A stretch of 64,000 nucleotides of DNA from Betaproteobacteria bacterium (GTDB lineage Bacteria > Pseudomonadota > Gammaproteobacteria > Burkholderiales > Usitatibacteraceae), in contig JADKJU010000001.1 in the NCBI GenBank assembly GCA_016720855.1, positions 861,501 to 925,500 of the forward strand, in the 5' to 3' direction. The position numbers were made by a program, and so were the translations under genes. Shown one piece after another: positions 46,611-55,730 of the stretch; position 1 is the first letter of the stretch; the number at the start of each line of letters is the position of its first letter. The notes beneath the pieces were generated by a model. The model was not told the DNA's origin, made no database searches, and saw only the letters and a program-made list of their open reading frames with translations.

Positions 46611-47933
46611 CTACGGCTTCCCTCCGCCGGGCTTCTCGTCGCGGCTTCGCAGCCACGCGAGCTTGTCGCGGATCTTCGCCTCCAGGCCGCGGTCGGTTGG
46701 CTGATACCAGCCGGGGGGCTCCATGCCGTCGGGCAGGTAACGCTCGCCGGCCGCGTATCCGCCCTCCTCGTCGTGGGCGTAGCGGTAGCCCTTGCCGTAG
46801 CCCAGGTCCTTCATGAGGCGCGTGGGCGCGTTGCGCAGGTGCAGGGGCACCGGGCGGCTCGCATCGCGGGAGACGAATTCGCGCGCCGCGTTGTAGGCCT
46901 TGTAGACGGCATTGGACTTCGCGGCGACGGCCAGGTAAACCACGCACTCGGCAAGCGCCAGCTCGCCCTCGGGGCTCCCGAGCCGCTCGTAAACCTCCGC
47001 GGCGCGCATCGTGACCTCCAGCGCGCGGGGATCGGCGAGCCCGATGTCCTCCGTCGCCATGCGGATCATGCGCCGCGCCAGGTAGCGGGGATCGGCGCCC
47101 CCGTCGAGCATGCGCACCATCCAGTACAGCGCCGCATCGGGGTCGGAGCCGCGCACGGACTTGTGCAGCGCCGAGATCTGGTCATAGAAATTCTCGCCGC
47201 CCTTGTCGAAGCGGCGGCCGGCCCGGGTCACCACGCCGTCCACGAACTCCACGTCGGCTCCGCGCCGCGCCGCCGCACGGGCCGCGCTCGCGACCTGCTC
47301 CACGAGGTTGAGCGCCCGGCGCCCGTCGCCGTCGGCGAATTCCGCGATGCGCTTGCGCGCCTCGCCGGTCACATCGATCTCCTCGGCCTCGAAGCCGCGC
47401 CCGATGATCCGGTCGAGATCCTCCTCGCCCAGGCTTTCGAGCACATAGACCTGCGCCCGGGACAGGAGCGCGCCGTTCACCTCGAAGGACGGGTTCTCGG
47501 TGGTCGCGCCGATGAAGGTGAAGAGGCCGTTTTCGACGTGCGGCAGGAAGGCATCCTGCTGCGACTTGTTGAAGCGATGCACTTCATCGACGAACAGGAT
47601 CGTGGCTCGTCCGTGCGCATCGCGCTCCAGGCGCGCGCGCTCCACCGCCTCGCGGATCTCCTTCACGCCGGCGAGCACGGCGGAAATGGCGATGAATTCC
47701 GCCCCGAACGCCGTCGCCAGGAGGCGGGCGAGCGTGGTCTTTCCCACCCCGGGCGGCCCCCAGAGAATCATCGAATGCGGCTTGCCCGAGGCGAGCGACA
47801 CCGCGAGCGGCCTGCCTTCTGCCAGCAGGTGGCGCTGGCCCACCACATCCTCGACGCGCTTCGGGCGCAGCCGTTCCGCGAGCGGCACGTTGGCCTCGCC
47901 GGTGGCGGAAAAGAGGTCGGTGGACGCGGTCAT
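46611..47933 (-). CDS. rarA: Replication-associated recombination protein RarA (MgsA)
   Basis: RarA is a clamp-loader-like AAA+ ATPase that acts at stalled replication forks. The 440-residue protein has Walker A GPPGVGKTTLARLLA, Walker B FVDEVHRFNKSQQD, sensor GATTENPSFEVN and the C-terminal tetramerisation domain (RMIRMATEDIGLADP). It lies between lolA and serS; ftsK-lolA-rarA-serS is a standard proteobacterial order, here broken by a small divergent gene. Confidence 0.95.
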   Translation of the reverse strand: MTASTDLFSATGEANVPLAERLRPKRVEDVVGQRHLLAEGRPLAVSLASGKPHSMILWGPPGVGKTTLARLLATAFGAEFIAISAVLAGVKEIREAVERARLERDAHGRATILFVDEVHRFNKSQQDAFLPHVENGLFTFIGATTENPSFEVNGALLSRAQVYVLESLGEEDLDRIIGRGFEAEEIDVTGEARKRIAEFADGDGRRALNLVEQVASAARAAARRGADVEFVDGVVTRAGRRFDKGGENFYDQISALHKSVRGSDPDAALYWMVRMLDGGADPRYLARRMIRMATEDIGLADPRALEVTMRAAEVYERLGSPEGELALAECVVYLAVAAKSNAVYKAYNAAREFVSRDASRPVPLHLRNAPTRLMKDLGYGKGYRYAHDEEGGYAAGERYLPDGMEPPGWYQPTDRGLEAKIRDKLAWLRSRDEKPGGGKP

Positions 47934-48010
47934 CGGAGCGACTGTTGACGCGGGCCAAATGCGGCGGCCCGCCCGACGCCTATGATAAGCCTCGTAAGGG
48001 GGACGTAACG

Positions 48011-48376
48011 ATGCGCCTGCAGCTCGACATACGCAGTGGGTATCTCCACGTGGAGGTGCGCGGACCGTTCGACGCGGAAGAGGGTCGGATGGCCATCGGG
48101 CGGATCATCGAAACCTGCGCGGCGCACAAGCTGGCACGCGTGCTGGTCGATGCGCGCGGCCTCGAGCAGACGGTGGCCATCGCAGAGCGATTCGAACTGG
48201 CCCGGGTGCTCGCGGATGCCCGCGCGGGTCCGCTGAAGATGGCCATCCTCGTCGATCCCTCCCAGTTGGTGACCAAGACGCTCGAGGACACTGCCTGCAA
48301 CCGCGGCGTGCCGGTGCGCACAACGGCGAGCGCGGAGGAGGCCTACGGCTTTCTCGGCGTGGCGCCACCGGGCTGA
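48011..48376 (+). CDS. Small STAS/SpoIIAA-like protein
   Basis: The 121-residue protein has the alternating strand and helix pattern of STAS or SpoIIAA-like proteins (MRLQLDIRSGYLHVEVRG, then ARVLVDARGLEQTVAIAERF and MAILVDPSQLVTK). There is no signal peptide. The family assignment is weak and function unknown. A strong ribosome site (GGGGGA) precedes the ATG at 48011. It is inserted in opposite orientation between rarA and lolA, and its 3' end overlaps the lolA 3' end by 34 bases. Confidence 0.65.
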   Translation: MRLQLDIRSGYLHVEVRGPFDAEEGRMAIGRIIETCAAHKLARVLVDARGLEQTVAIAERFELARVLADARAGPLKMAILVDPSQLVTKTLEDTACNRGVPVRTTASAEEAYGFLGVAPPG

Positions 48377-49011
48377 GCCGGGCGGGAAGCCGGCATTTCG
48401 TCCAGCACGTCCGCCCCCTTGGGGGGGGTGAAGCGGAAGGCTTCGGCGTCGACCCGGGCTCCCGGACGGAACTCGGGAAAGCGAAGCACGGTGCGCCCGC
48501 CCAGCGAATCGTGGAGTTCCATCATCGCCGGAACGGCGCCTTTCATGCCGATGCGCACCCGTTCGAAGCCCGTATCGGGCTCCTTCGGCACGGCCTCCAG
48601 CCAATCGAGCCCTTCGGCGTGGCCCGCCTCCCGCAGCGTGAAGACCGCGGTCACGTCCCCCTGCCCCGCCAGCAGCGCGGCCGGCGTGGCCGACAGGGCC
48701 CGGTCCATGGGCCTCACGGTGACCTGGTTCAGGTCCTCGTCGTGGATCCAGAGCCGGGTGCCGTCCGCCACGATGAGGCTGCGCACGGGCTTGTCGTAGG
48801 ACCATCGGAATCTGCCCGGCCGCGAGAAGGCGAACGACCCCGAGGAACGGTCCACCAATTTCCCGGATCGATCCAGCACCTGCTGCTCGAAGCGCGCGGT
48901 CGCCGTTCGCGTAGACGCCGTGAAGGCAAGAAACGAATCGACCGCGCCCGCCGCCGCGGCCAGCGGCGCACAGGCGGCGAGCGCCGCGAGGACGAAACGC
49001 CCGCCCCTCAC
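48343..49011 (-). CDS. lolA: Outer-membrane lipoprotein carrier protein LolA
   Basis: LolA ferries lipoproteins through the periplasm from LolCD to the outer membrane. The 222-residue precursor has a signal peptide (hydrophobic core, cleavage near AAAGA) and the LolA fold with ARFEQQVLD, GSFAFSRPGRFRWSYDKP and LWIHDEDLNQVTVRP. The start is GTG at 49011, overlapping the ftsK stop. The C-terminal tail is proline-rich (SRPAQPGGATPRKP). Confidence 0.92.
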   Translation of the reverse strand: MRGGRFVLAALAACAPLAAAAGAVDSFLAFTASTRTATARFEQQVLDRSGKLVDRSSGSFAFSRPGRFRWSYDKPVRSLIVADGTRLWIHDEDLNQVTVRPMDRALSATPAALLAGQGDVTAVFTLREAGHAEGLDWLEAVPKEPDTGFERVRIGMKGAVPAMMELHDSLGGRTVLRFPEFRPGARVDAEAFRFTPPKGADVLDEMPASRPAQPGGATPRKP

Positions 49012-51281
49012 TTCTCCGTCCTAGCGGGGGCGAGGATCTCGCGGTTGCCGTTGGAGGCCATGGAGGAAACGAGACCGGCCCGTTCCATGTCCTCGATGAG
49101 GCGCGCGGCGCGGTTGTAGCCGATGCGCAGGTGGCGTTGCACCAGCGAGATCGAGGCGCGCCGGTTCTGCAGCACGATCTGGACGGCCTGGTCGTAGAGC
49201 GGGTCGGCCTCCCCGCCGGCCGCCTCGCCGCCTGAATCGGTCTCGGAAAGTTCCGGATCGTCGAGCATCCCGTCGACGTACTGCGCCTCGCCCTGCTTCT
49301 TCAGGTGCTCGACCACGCGCTGCACCTCGGCATCCGAGACGTAGGCGCCGTGCACGCGCTGGGGGTGCCCCGCGCCGGGCGGCAGGTAGAGCATGTCGCC
49401 CTGCCCCAGGAGGCTCTCCGCGCCCTGCTGGTCGAGGATCGTGCGCGAGTCCACCTTGGAGGAGACCTGGAAGGCCACGCGGGTGGGCACGTTGGCCTTG
49501 ATGAGGCCGGTGATCACGTCCACGGAGGGGCGCTGCGTGGCGAGGATGAGGTGGATGCCCGAGGCGCGCGACTTCTGCGCGAGGCGGGCGATGAGCTCCT
49601 CCACTTTCTTTCCCGCGACCATCATGAGGTCCGCGAGTTCGTCGATCACCACGACGATGAACGGCATTTCCTCGAGATTCTCCGGACTTTCCGGCGTGAG
49701 GCTGAACGGATGCTTCAGCGGCTGCTTCTTCTCGATTCCCTCGCGGATCTTGTGGTTGTAGCCCGCCAGGTTCCTCACCGAGACCGTGGACATGAGCTTG
49801 TAGCGCCGGTCCATCTCGACCACGCACCAGTGCAGCGCCGCGGCGGCCTGGCGCATGTCGGTGACGACAGGGGCGAGCAGGTGCGGGATGCCCTCGTAGG
49901 CGGAGAGCTCGAGCATCTTCGGATCCACCATGATCAGCCGCACGTCGGAGGCCGGCGACTTGTAGACGAGCGACAGGATCATCGCGTTGATTGCCACCGA
50001 CTTCCCGGAACCCGTGGTGCCGGCCACCAGGAGGTGAGGCATTCGCGCGAGGTCCGCCACGACCGGCTTGCCGGTGATGTCCTTGCCCATCGCCACGGTG
50101 AGGCGGGAATGCATGTCCGCATAGGCCTGCGAGCCGATGATCTCGGAGAGCCGCACGATCTCGCGCTTGGCGTTGGGGATCTCGAGACCCATGCAGGACG
50201 TGCCGGGTATCGTCTCGACGATCCGGATCGAGGTGACGGACAGGGCGCGGGCCAGGTCGCGGGCCAGGTTCACCACCTGCGCGCCCTTCACGCCGACCGC
50301 GGGCTCGACCTCGTAGCGCGTGATCACCGGGCCCGGATAGGCCGCGACGACCTTCACCTGCACGTTGAAGTCCAGGAGCTTCCTCTCGATGAGGCGCGAA
50401 GTGTATTCGAGCGTCTCGGGCGTCGGGCGCTCGACGTGGCTGTCGGCGGGGTCCAGGAGCGCGATGGGGGGAAGGGGCGAATCCGGCAGGTCGGCGAAGA
50501 GGGGGACCTGCTTTTCCTTCGCCACCCGTTCGCTCTTCCGGATCGCGACTTCGGGAGGCACGATGCGGATCGGCTCGTGCTCCTCGAAGATCTTCTTGGC
50601 CACCTCGACCTTCTCTTCGCGCACCAGCGCCGCCACCTGCCCGACCTCGCGGTCGCGCCGCGCCTCGATCCTCGCGCGCACCGAGGAGACCGTCCATTCG
50701 ATCGCCGCGCCGACCTTCTCGGCGAAGCGTATCCACGAGAGGCCCGAGAAGACGCTGAACGCCGCGGCCAGGATGGCGATGAGGACCAGGGTGGCGCCCG
50801 TGAAACCGAGCGCCGCGGCAGCCGGACCGGCCAGGACATCCCCGAGGACCCCACCCGGCGTGAACGGCAGCGACACTTTCAGGGTGTGCAGGCGCATCGC
50901 TTCGAGCGCACAGCTGGCGGCAATCAGGATCGCAAATCCCGAGAGCGATACGGCGAACGAGCGCCGGTCCAGGATCTCCCACGCCTCGACCCGGGTGTAA
51001 AGCCTCAGGACCCCCCAGGCGGCCAGCGCCGCCCACCACCACGCAGAAAAGCCGAACACGTAGAGCAGCATCTCGGCAACCCAGGCGCCCAGGGCTCCCG
51101 CGCGGTTGACGACCGGGGCGCCGGAGCCGCTGAAGAACGGGCCCGGATCTCCCCGGTCGTAGGTGCCGAGGGCCAGCGCAAGATAGACCCCCGTCGCGAG
51201 CAGGAGGATCCAGCCCGCCTCGCGCAGGACGCGAGCCAGACGCGGGTTGGGAGGAGCGGATTTTTCGGGGGTGGCGGCCAT
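49008..51281 (-). CDS. ftsK: DNA translocase FtsK
   Basis: FtsK pumps chromosomal DNA at the division septum and activates XerCD at dif. The 757-residue protein has four N-terminal membrane helices (about 25-190), a short linker, the RecA-like motor (Walker A VAGTTGSGKSVAINAM, Walker B FIVVVIDELADLMM) and a C-terminal gamma winged helix (SLVQRHLRIGYNRAARLIED) that reads KOPS. The linker is short compared with E. coli FtsK, as in most bacteria. lolA overlaps its end. Confidence 0.95.
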   Translation of the reverse strand: MAATPEKSAPPNPRLARVLREAGWILLLATGVYLALALGTYDRGDPGPFFSGSGAPVVNRAGALGAWVAEMLLYVFGFSAWWWAALAAWGVLRLYTRVEAWEILDRRSFAVSLSGFAILIAASCALEAMRLHTLKVSLPFTPGGVLGDVLAGPAAAALGFTGATLVLIAILAAAFSVFSGLSWIRFAEKVGAAIEWTVSSVRARIEARRDREVGQVAALVREEKVEVAKKIFEEHEPIRIVPPEVAIRKSERVAKEKQVPLFADLPDSPLPPIALLDPADSHVERPTPETLEYTSRLIERKLLDFNVQVKVVAAYPGPVITRYEVEPAVGVKGAQVVNLARDLARALSVTSIRIVETIPGTSCMGLEIPNAKREIVRLSEIIGSQAYADMHSRLTVAMGKDITGKPVVADLARMPHLLVAGTTGSGKSVAINAMILSLVYKSPASDVRLIMVDPKMLELSAYEGIPHLLAPVVTDMRQAAAALHWCVVEMDRRYKLMSTVSVRNLAGYNHKIREGIEKKQPLKHPFSLTPESPENLEEMPFIVVVIDELADLMMVAGKKVEELIARLAQKSRASGIHLILATQRPSVDVITGLIKANVPTRVAFQVSSKVDSRTILDQQGAESLLGQGDMLYLPPGAGHPQRVHGAYVSDAEVQRVVEHLKKQGEAQYVDGMLDDPELSETDSGGEAAGGEADPLYDQAVQIVLQNRRASISLVQRHLRIGYNRAARLIEDMERAGLVSSMASNGNREILAPARTEK

Positions 51282-51290
51282 CGGGCAGGA

Positions 51291-51391
51291 GTCCCCATCG
51301 GGATGGGGCGGGACGATCCGGAGCTCGGGATGGCCGATTATAGGGTGCTACCGGGACGGCGCGGGGTCCCCATGTGGATGGGGCGGGACGA
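51291..51391. repeat. Tandem hairpin repeat upstream of ftsK
   Basis: Two 26-base copies, 51291-51316 and 51366-51391, differ at two bases. Each contains a short hairpin (CCCCAT with ATGGGG) followed by CGGGACGA. Their starts are 75 bases apart. They fill the gap between the Crp-type gene and ftsK, the first copy lying ten bases before the ftsK start. Confidence 0.8.
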
Positions 51392-51400
51392 ATGCGGCGC

Positions 51401-52093
51401 CTAGAGCGAGGGGGGAAGCTCGCGGTTGATGATCGTGATCGACTTCGATTCCACCGCGATGAACCCGCGGTCGGAGAGGTCCTTGAGGATGCGGTTCACC
51501 ATTTCGCGCGAGGCGCCCACCATGTTGGCCAGGTCCTGCTGCGAGAGCTTCTCGCCGACGACGAGCTTGCCATTGTCGTTCACGGCCAGTTCCAGGAGCG
51601 TGCTCGCCACGCGCCCGTACACGTCCATCAGGGCGAGCGTGCCGATCTTGCGGTCCGCCTCACGCACGCGCTGCGCCAGGATGCGCAGCACCATGTTCGC
51701 CATGCGCGGCGCCCGTTCCAGGCAATGCTCGAAGGCGTGATGGGACAGGATGAGGAAAGTCGAAGGCTCCAGCGTCGTCACGGACGCCGAGCGCGGCTGC
51801 TGGTCGATCATCGCCATCTCGCCGAAGAAATGCCCCGCGCCCAGGATCTTCAGGATGATCTCGCGGCCCTCCTCGTCGCCTATGAACACCTTCACGCGGC
51901 CCGACTCGACCATGTAGAGCGAATCCCCGATCTCGCCTTCCGTGAGGACGACGGCATGCTTGGGATAGCTCTTCTCCACCGCGACGGCTCGGACGATGTC
52001 CAGCTCCTGGTCGCTCATCTGGGTGAAGAACGGGACAGCCTTCAGCGCCTGGGTGCGTTCGCCGACGGCGCGTTTTGGGGGAGGTGAAGTCAT
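51401..52093 (-). CDS. Crp/Fnr family transcriptional regulator
   Basis: The 230-residue regulator has a cyclic-nucleotide-binding beta-roll (about 25-140; GEIGDSLYMVESGRVKVF, HFFGEMAMIDQQPRSASV) and a C-terminal helix-turn-helix (LSQQDLANMVGASREMVNRI). It has no Fnr cysteine cluster. The beta-roll retains the PRSAS motif used by Crp for cAMP phosphate, so cAMP or a cyclic dinucleotide may be the ligand. It diverges from trxB and lies upstream of ftsK. Confidence 0.9.
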   Translation of the reverse strand: MTSPPPKRAVGERTQALKAVPFFTQMSDQELDIVRAVAVEKSYPKHAVVLTEGEIGDSLYMVESGRVKVFIGDEEGREIILKILGAGHFFGEMAMIDQQPRSASVTTLEPSTFLILSHHAFEHCLERAPRMANMVLRILAQRVREADRKIGTLALMDVYGRVASTLLELAVNDNGKLVVGEKLSQQDLANMVGASREMVNRILKDLSDRGFIAVESKSITIINRELPPSL

Positions 52094-52220
52094 GACGACT
52101 CAATATAGCCAAATGTGCTGACCTGTCAATTGCTTGATCGCAACCGCATGTGCGGTGGGATAATGGACGCTACCGGGCGCCAGTCGCGTGCCCGCCCTTC
52201 GTCCTTCGCCCTTCGCCCCC

Positions 52221-53174
52221 ATGACTACCCGACACAGCCGACTCCTCATCCTCGGTTCCGGCCCCGCCGGATACACCGCCGCCGTCTACGCCGCCCGCGC
52301 CAACCTGAAACCCGTCCTCATCACGGGCCTCGCGCAGGGCGGGCAGCTCATGACCACGACCGACGTGGACAACTGGCCCGCGGACGCCGCCGGCGTCCAG
52401 GGCCCCGAGCTGATGGAGCGCTTCCAGAAGCATGCCGAGCGCTTCGAAACCGAAATCGTCTTCGACCACATCCACACCGCGAAACTTGCCGCGAAGCCGA
52501 TCACCCTGGTGGGCGACTCCGGGACGTACACCTGCGATGCGCTCATCATCGCCACGGGGGCGTCCGCCATGTACCTGGGCCTGCCCTCCGAGCAGGCGTT
52601 CATGGGCAAGGGCGTCTCCGGGTGCGCCACCTGCGACGGATTCTTCTACAAGAACCAGGACGTGTGCGTCGTCGGCGGAGGCAATACCGCCGTCGAGGAG
52701 GCGCTCTACCTCGCCAACATCGCCCGGCACGTGACGGTGGTCCATCGCCGCGACAAGTTCCGCGCCGAGAAGATCCTGCAGGACAAGCTCTTCGCCCGGG
52801 TCAAGGAAGGCAAGGTCACGCTGGCGCTGAACGAGACGCTCGACGAGGTCCTGGGCGACAAGAGCGGCGTGACGGGCGTGCGCCTCAAGTCCACCGTCGA
52901 CGGCAAGACCCGCGATCTGCCGCTCTCCGGGTGCTTCATCGCCATCGGGCACAGGCCCAACACGGAACTTTTCGAGGGCCAGCTCGAGATGAAGGGCGGA
53001 TACATCGTCACGAAGACCGGGCTGGAGGGCAACGCCACGGCCACCAGCATCCCGGGCGTCTTCGCCGCGGGCGACGTGCAGGACCATGTCTACCGGCAAG
53101 CCGTCACCAGCGCCGCCACGGGCTGCATGGCCGCCCTGGACGCCGACAGGTACCTGGAGAGCCTGGCGACTTGA
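52221..53174 (+). CDS. trxB: Thioredoxin reductase
   Basis: TrxB passes electrons from NADPH to thioredoxin. The 317-residue flavoprotein has the FAD motif LILGSGPAGYTAAVYAAR, the redox-active CATC in GCATCDGFF, the NADPH motif GGGNTAVEEALYL and the C-terminal FAGDVQD-like GVFAAGDVQD. The ATG at 52221 is used; an in-frame ATG 11 codons upstream is less likely. The stop overlaps the next start (TTGA). It begins a chain of overlapping genes that runs to the arn cluster. A 12-base palindrome CCGCATGTGCGG at 52144-52155 lies in its leader. Confidence 0.94.
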   Translation: MTTRHSRLLILGSGPAGYTAAVYAARANLKPVLITGLAQGGQLMTTTDVDNWPADAAGVQGPELMERFQKHAERFETEIVFDHIHTAKLAAKPITLVGDSGTYTCDALIIATGASAMYLGLPSEQAFMGKGVSGCATCDGFFYKNQDVCVVGGGNTAVEEALYLANIARHVTVVHRRDKFRAEKILQDKLFARVKEGKVTLALNETLDEVLGDKSGVTGVRLKSTVDGKTRDLPLSGCFIAIGHRPNTELFEGQLEMKGGYIVTKTGLEGNATATSIPGVFAAGDVQDHVYRQAVTSAATGCMAALDADRYLESLAT

Positions 53175-53734
53175 AGCCCGCCCGTCCGCGTCCGGCTGCC
53201 GCGGACGACGATGCCGACCTCTTCCGCCGCGAGATGCGTGACGTTTTCCCGGCGCGCCCATCGAACCGCGTCGCGCATCGCGTCACCCCGCCGCCGCCCG
53301 TCCCCGTCCAGCGCATCGAAGACGAGCGCGCCGTGCTGGAGGAACTCGGCCGCCTCGCCGGCGGCGTGGACGACATCGAGATCGAGGAGGATCACGCCTA
53401 CCTGCGCCCCGGGCTGCCGCGCGAGGTGCTGCGCAAGCTGCGCCGCGTGCATTGGGTCGTGCAGGACGAACTCGACCTGCATGGCCTCACCGGCGACGAG
53501 GCGGCGCTCGAGACGTCACGCTTTCTCGCCGAAAGCGCCCGCCGGGGCCTGCGGTGCCTGCGCATCATCCACGGCAAGGGACTCGGTTCGCACAACCGCG
53601 AGCCCGTGCTCAAGGGCCGCATCCGCAAGCTCCTCGCGCGCAAGTCGGAAGTGCTCGCGTTCTCCGAGCCGCCTCCGGCCCATGGCGGCAGCGGCGCCGT
53701 GATCGTGCTCCTCGACTCGAAGACGAGGCCATGA
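53171..53734 (+). CDS. Smr/MutS2 C-terminal domain protein
   Basis: The 187-residue protein has an N-terminal conserved segment (DADLFRREMRDV) and a C-terminal Smr domain with ELDLHGLTGDEA and IIHGKGLGS, the motif of Smr endonucleases. Such proteins nick DNA or cleave stalled-ribosome mRNA. The start is taken as TTG at 53171 because it overlaps the trxB stop and keeps the conserved N-terminus. Its own stop overlaps arnT (ATGA). Confidence 0.87.
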   Translation: MKPARPRPAAADDDADLFRREMRDVFPARPSNRVAHRVTPPPPVPVQRIEDERAVLEELGRLAGGVDDIEIEEDHAYLRPGLPREVLRKLRRVHWVVQDELDLHGLTGDEAALETSRFLAESARRGLRCLRIIHGKGLGSHNREPVLKGRIRKLLARKSEVLAFSEPPPAHGGSGAVIVLLDSKTRP

Positions 53735-55362
53735 GCCTGTCGCGGGTCGCGGCTTTCCTGATCGCGGCGCTCGCGCTCTTCGTCGGCGTGGACAACATGC
53801 AGCGCCCGCTCGCGCATCCCGACGAGGGACGCTACTCGGAAATCTCGCGGGAGATGGCCGCCAGCGGCGACTGGATCACGCCCAGGCTGAACGGAATCAA
53901 GTACTTCGAAAAGCCGCCGCTCCAGTACTGGGCGAGCGCGGCCGCCTTCTCCCTCCTCGGAGAAAGCGAGTTCACCGCACGCCTGTACACCGCCCTGTGC
54001 GGCCTGCTCTCCCTCGTCGCGGTCGGCTTCGCGGCGAGGCGGCTTGCGGGCGGCGACTCCGCCCTGCTCGCCGTGGGCGTGCTGCTCACGAGCCCCTACT
54101 TCCTCGGCATGGGCGGCGTGGTGACCCTCGACATGGGGCTCACCGCCTGGACCACGGTGGCCGTCTGCGCCTTCCTGCTGGCCGTCGCGGGCAGGGAATC
54201 CGAGCGGCAACGCTGGATGCTCCTCGCCTGGGCGGGGATGGCACTCGCCGTGCTCTCCAAGGGGCTCATCGGCATCGTGTTTCCGGCGGGGGCGATCTTC
54301 CTGCATTGCCTCGTGCACCGCGACTGGCGCCTCCTCGCGAAGCTCGAGTGGCTGCGGGGCATCGCGCTCTTCCTCGCGATCGCCGCGCCCTGGTTCATCC
54401 TGGTGTCGATCGCCAACCCGGAGTTCCCGCAGTTCTTCTTCATCCACGAGCACTTCGAGCGCTTCCTAACCAAGGCGCACCGCCGCGAGCAGCCATGGTG
54501 GTTCTTCTGGCCGATCCTCTTCATCGGCTTCCTGCCGTGGATGCTCGCGCTCGTCCCGGCGGCGTTCGAGGGGTGGCGCCGGGAGGCCGGGAGCGAAGCG
54601 TTCCCCTGGCGGCGCTTCGCGCTCCTGTGGACCGCCCTGGTCATGCTCTTCTTCAGCGCGTCCGGCTCCAAGCTTCCCGCCTACATCCTGCCCGTCTTCC
54701 CGGTCTTCGCCCTCGTCCTCGGCGACTGGATCGCGCGGACGCCAGCGCAGAAGCTGTGGAAATCGGTCGCGGTGGTTGCGCCCGTGCTCGTCATCGTCAT
54801 CGCCGTCGCGTGGGGAACGCCCGAGCGCGCGAAGGATGCCTGGACACGGGAGCTCTACGCGGCCGCCCGCCCGTGGATCGTCGCAGCGCTGGCGGTGCTG
54901 GCCGCAGGGCTCGCCGTGGCGGCAGCCACGCTGCGCGCCGGCCGGAAGTGGGGTGCCGTCGCCATCATCGTGACGGCCTGCCTGCTGTTCGTCGACCTGG
55001 TCGAGGACGGCTACGAGAAGATCTCGCCGCGCCAGTCCGGCCTGCAGGTGTCCGAGATCATGAAGCGCCATCTCGGCCCGGGAGAGCGCATCTACTCGGT
55101 CGGCTACTACGACCAGACGATCCCCTTCTACCTGGGACGGACCATCACGCTCGTCGACTACTGGGATGAATTCTCGCCCGGCCTCAAGCGCGAGCCGGGG
55201 ATTTCGATTCCCACCCTCGATGCATTCGAGGCGGACTGGATGCGGCCGGGGGAGGCGATGGCTATAATCCATCCCGACCGGTACGAGAAGCTCTCCACCC
55301 GAGGCCTCGCGATGATCCTCCTGCACCGCGACGAGCGACGCGTGCTCGTCCGCAAGCCGTGA
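53731..55362 (+). CDS. arnT: Glycosyltransferase family 39/83, ArnT-type aminoarabinose transferase
   Basis: The 543-residue protein has about twelve membrane helices and the GT-C signature HPDEGRYSEISREMAASGDW with the catalytic Asp-Glu, plus YFEKPPLQYW. ArnT transfers 4-amino-4-deoxy-L-arabinose from undecaprenyl phosphate to lipid A and lowers polymyxin binding. The identity is supported by the arnE/F, arnB, arnC and arnA genes that follow. In E. coli arnT is fifth in its operon; here it is first. It overlaps both neighbours by four bases. Confidence 0.88.
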   Translation: MSLSRVAAFLIAALALFVGVDNMQRPLAHPDEGRYSEISREMAASGDWITPRLNGIKYFEKPPLQYWASAAAFSLLGESEFTARLYTALCGLLSLVAVGFAARRLAGGDSALLAVGVLLTSPYFLGMGGVVTLDMGLTAWTTVAVCAFLLAVAGRESERQRWMLLAWAGMALAVLSKGLIGIVFPAGAIFLHCLVHRDWRLLAKLEWLRGIALFLAIAAPWFILVSIANPEFPQFFFIHEHFERFLTKAHRREQPWWFFWPILFIGFLPWMLALVPAAFEGWRREAGSEAFPWRRFALLWTALVMLFFSASGSKLPAYILPVFPVFALVLGDWIARTPAQKLWKSVAVVAPVLVIVIAVAWGTPERAKDAWTRELYAAARPWIVAALAVLAAGLAVAAATLRAGRKWGAVAIIVTACLLFVDLVEDGYEKISPRQSGLQVSEIMKRHLGPGERIYSVGYYDQTIPFYLGRTITLVDYWDEFSPGLKREPGISIPTLDAFEADWMRPGEAMAIIHPDRYEKLSTRGLAMILLHRDERRVLVRKP

Positions 55363-55730
55363 ACGCCGTCAGCTTCTCCCTCGTCCTCACGGGCGTCCTG
55401 CTCAACGCGGCCGCGCAGCTCCTGCTCAAGGCGGGAACCAACCGCATCGGGGAGTTCGCGTTCTCGCTCGGCAACATCATTCCCATCGGAATGAAGGTGG
55501 CCGCGAGCCCCTTCGTGATCGGCGGCCTGGGCTGCTACGCCGTGAGCGTGGTCGTGTGGATCCTGGCGCTGTCGCGGGTGCCGGTCTCGATCGCCTACCC
55601 GATGCTTTCCATCGGCTACATCGTGAACGCAGGCGCCGCCTGGTTCCTTTTCGGCGAGTCGTTGACCGCGCAGAAGCTGGTCGGCATCGGGTTCATCGTC
55701 GTGGGCGTCTGGCTGGTGGCGCGGTCGTGA
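55359..55730 (+). CDS. ArnE/ArnF-like small membrane protein (EamA/SMR fold)
   Basis: The 123-residue protein has four hydrophobic helices and resembles small multidrug-resistance proteins (LNAAAQLLLKAGTNR, GCYAVSVVVWILALSRVPVS, AYPMLSIGYI). In the arn pathway ArnE and ArnF form the heterodimer thought to flip undecaprenyl-phosphate-aminoarabinose. Only one such gene is here, so it may act as a homodimer or have a partner elsewhere. It starts at GTG 55359 with four-base overlaps on both sides. Confidence 0.82.
   Translation: MNAVSFSLVLTGVLLNAAAQLLLKAGTNRIGEFAFSLGNIIPIGMKVAASPFVIGGLGCYAVSVVVWILALSRVPVSIAYPMLSIGYIVNAGAAWFLFGESLTAQKLVGIGFIVVGVWLVARS

Noticed and set aside
46395..47948. 517-codon plus-strand frame opposite rarA
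   Set aside because: Shadow of rarA that also reads through the inverted repeat; no domain.
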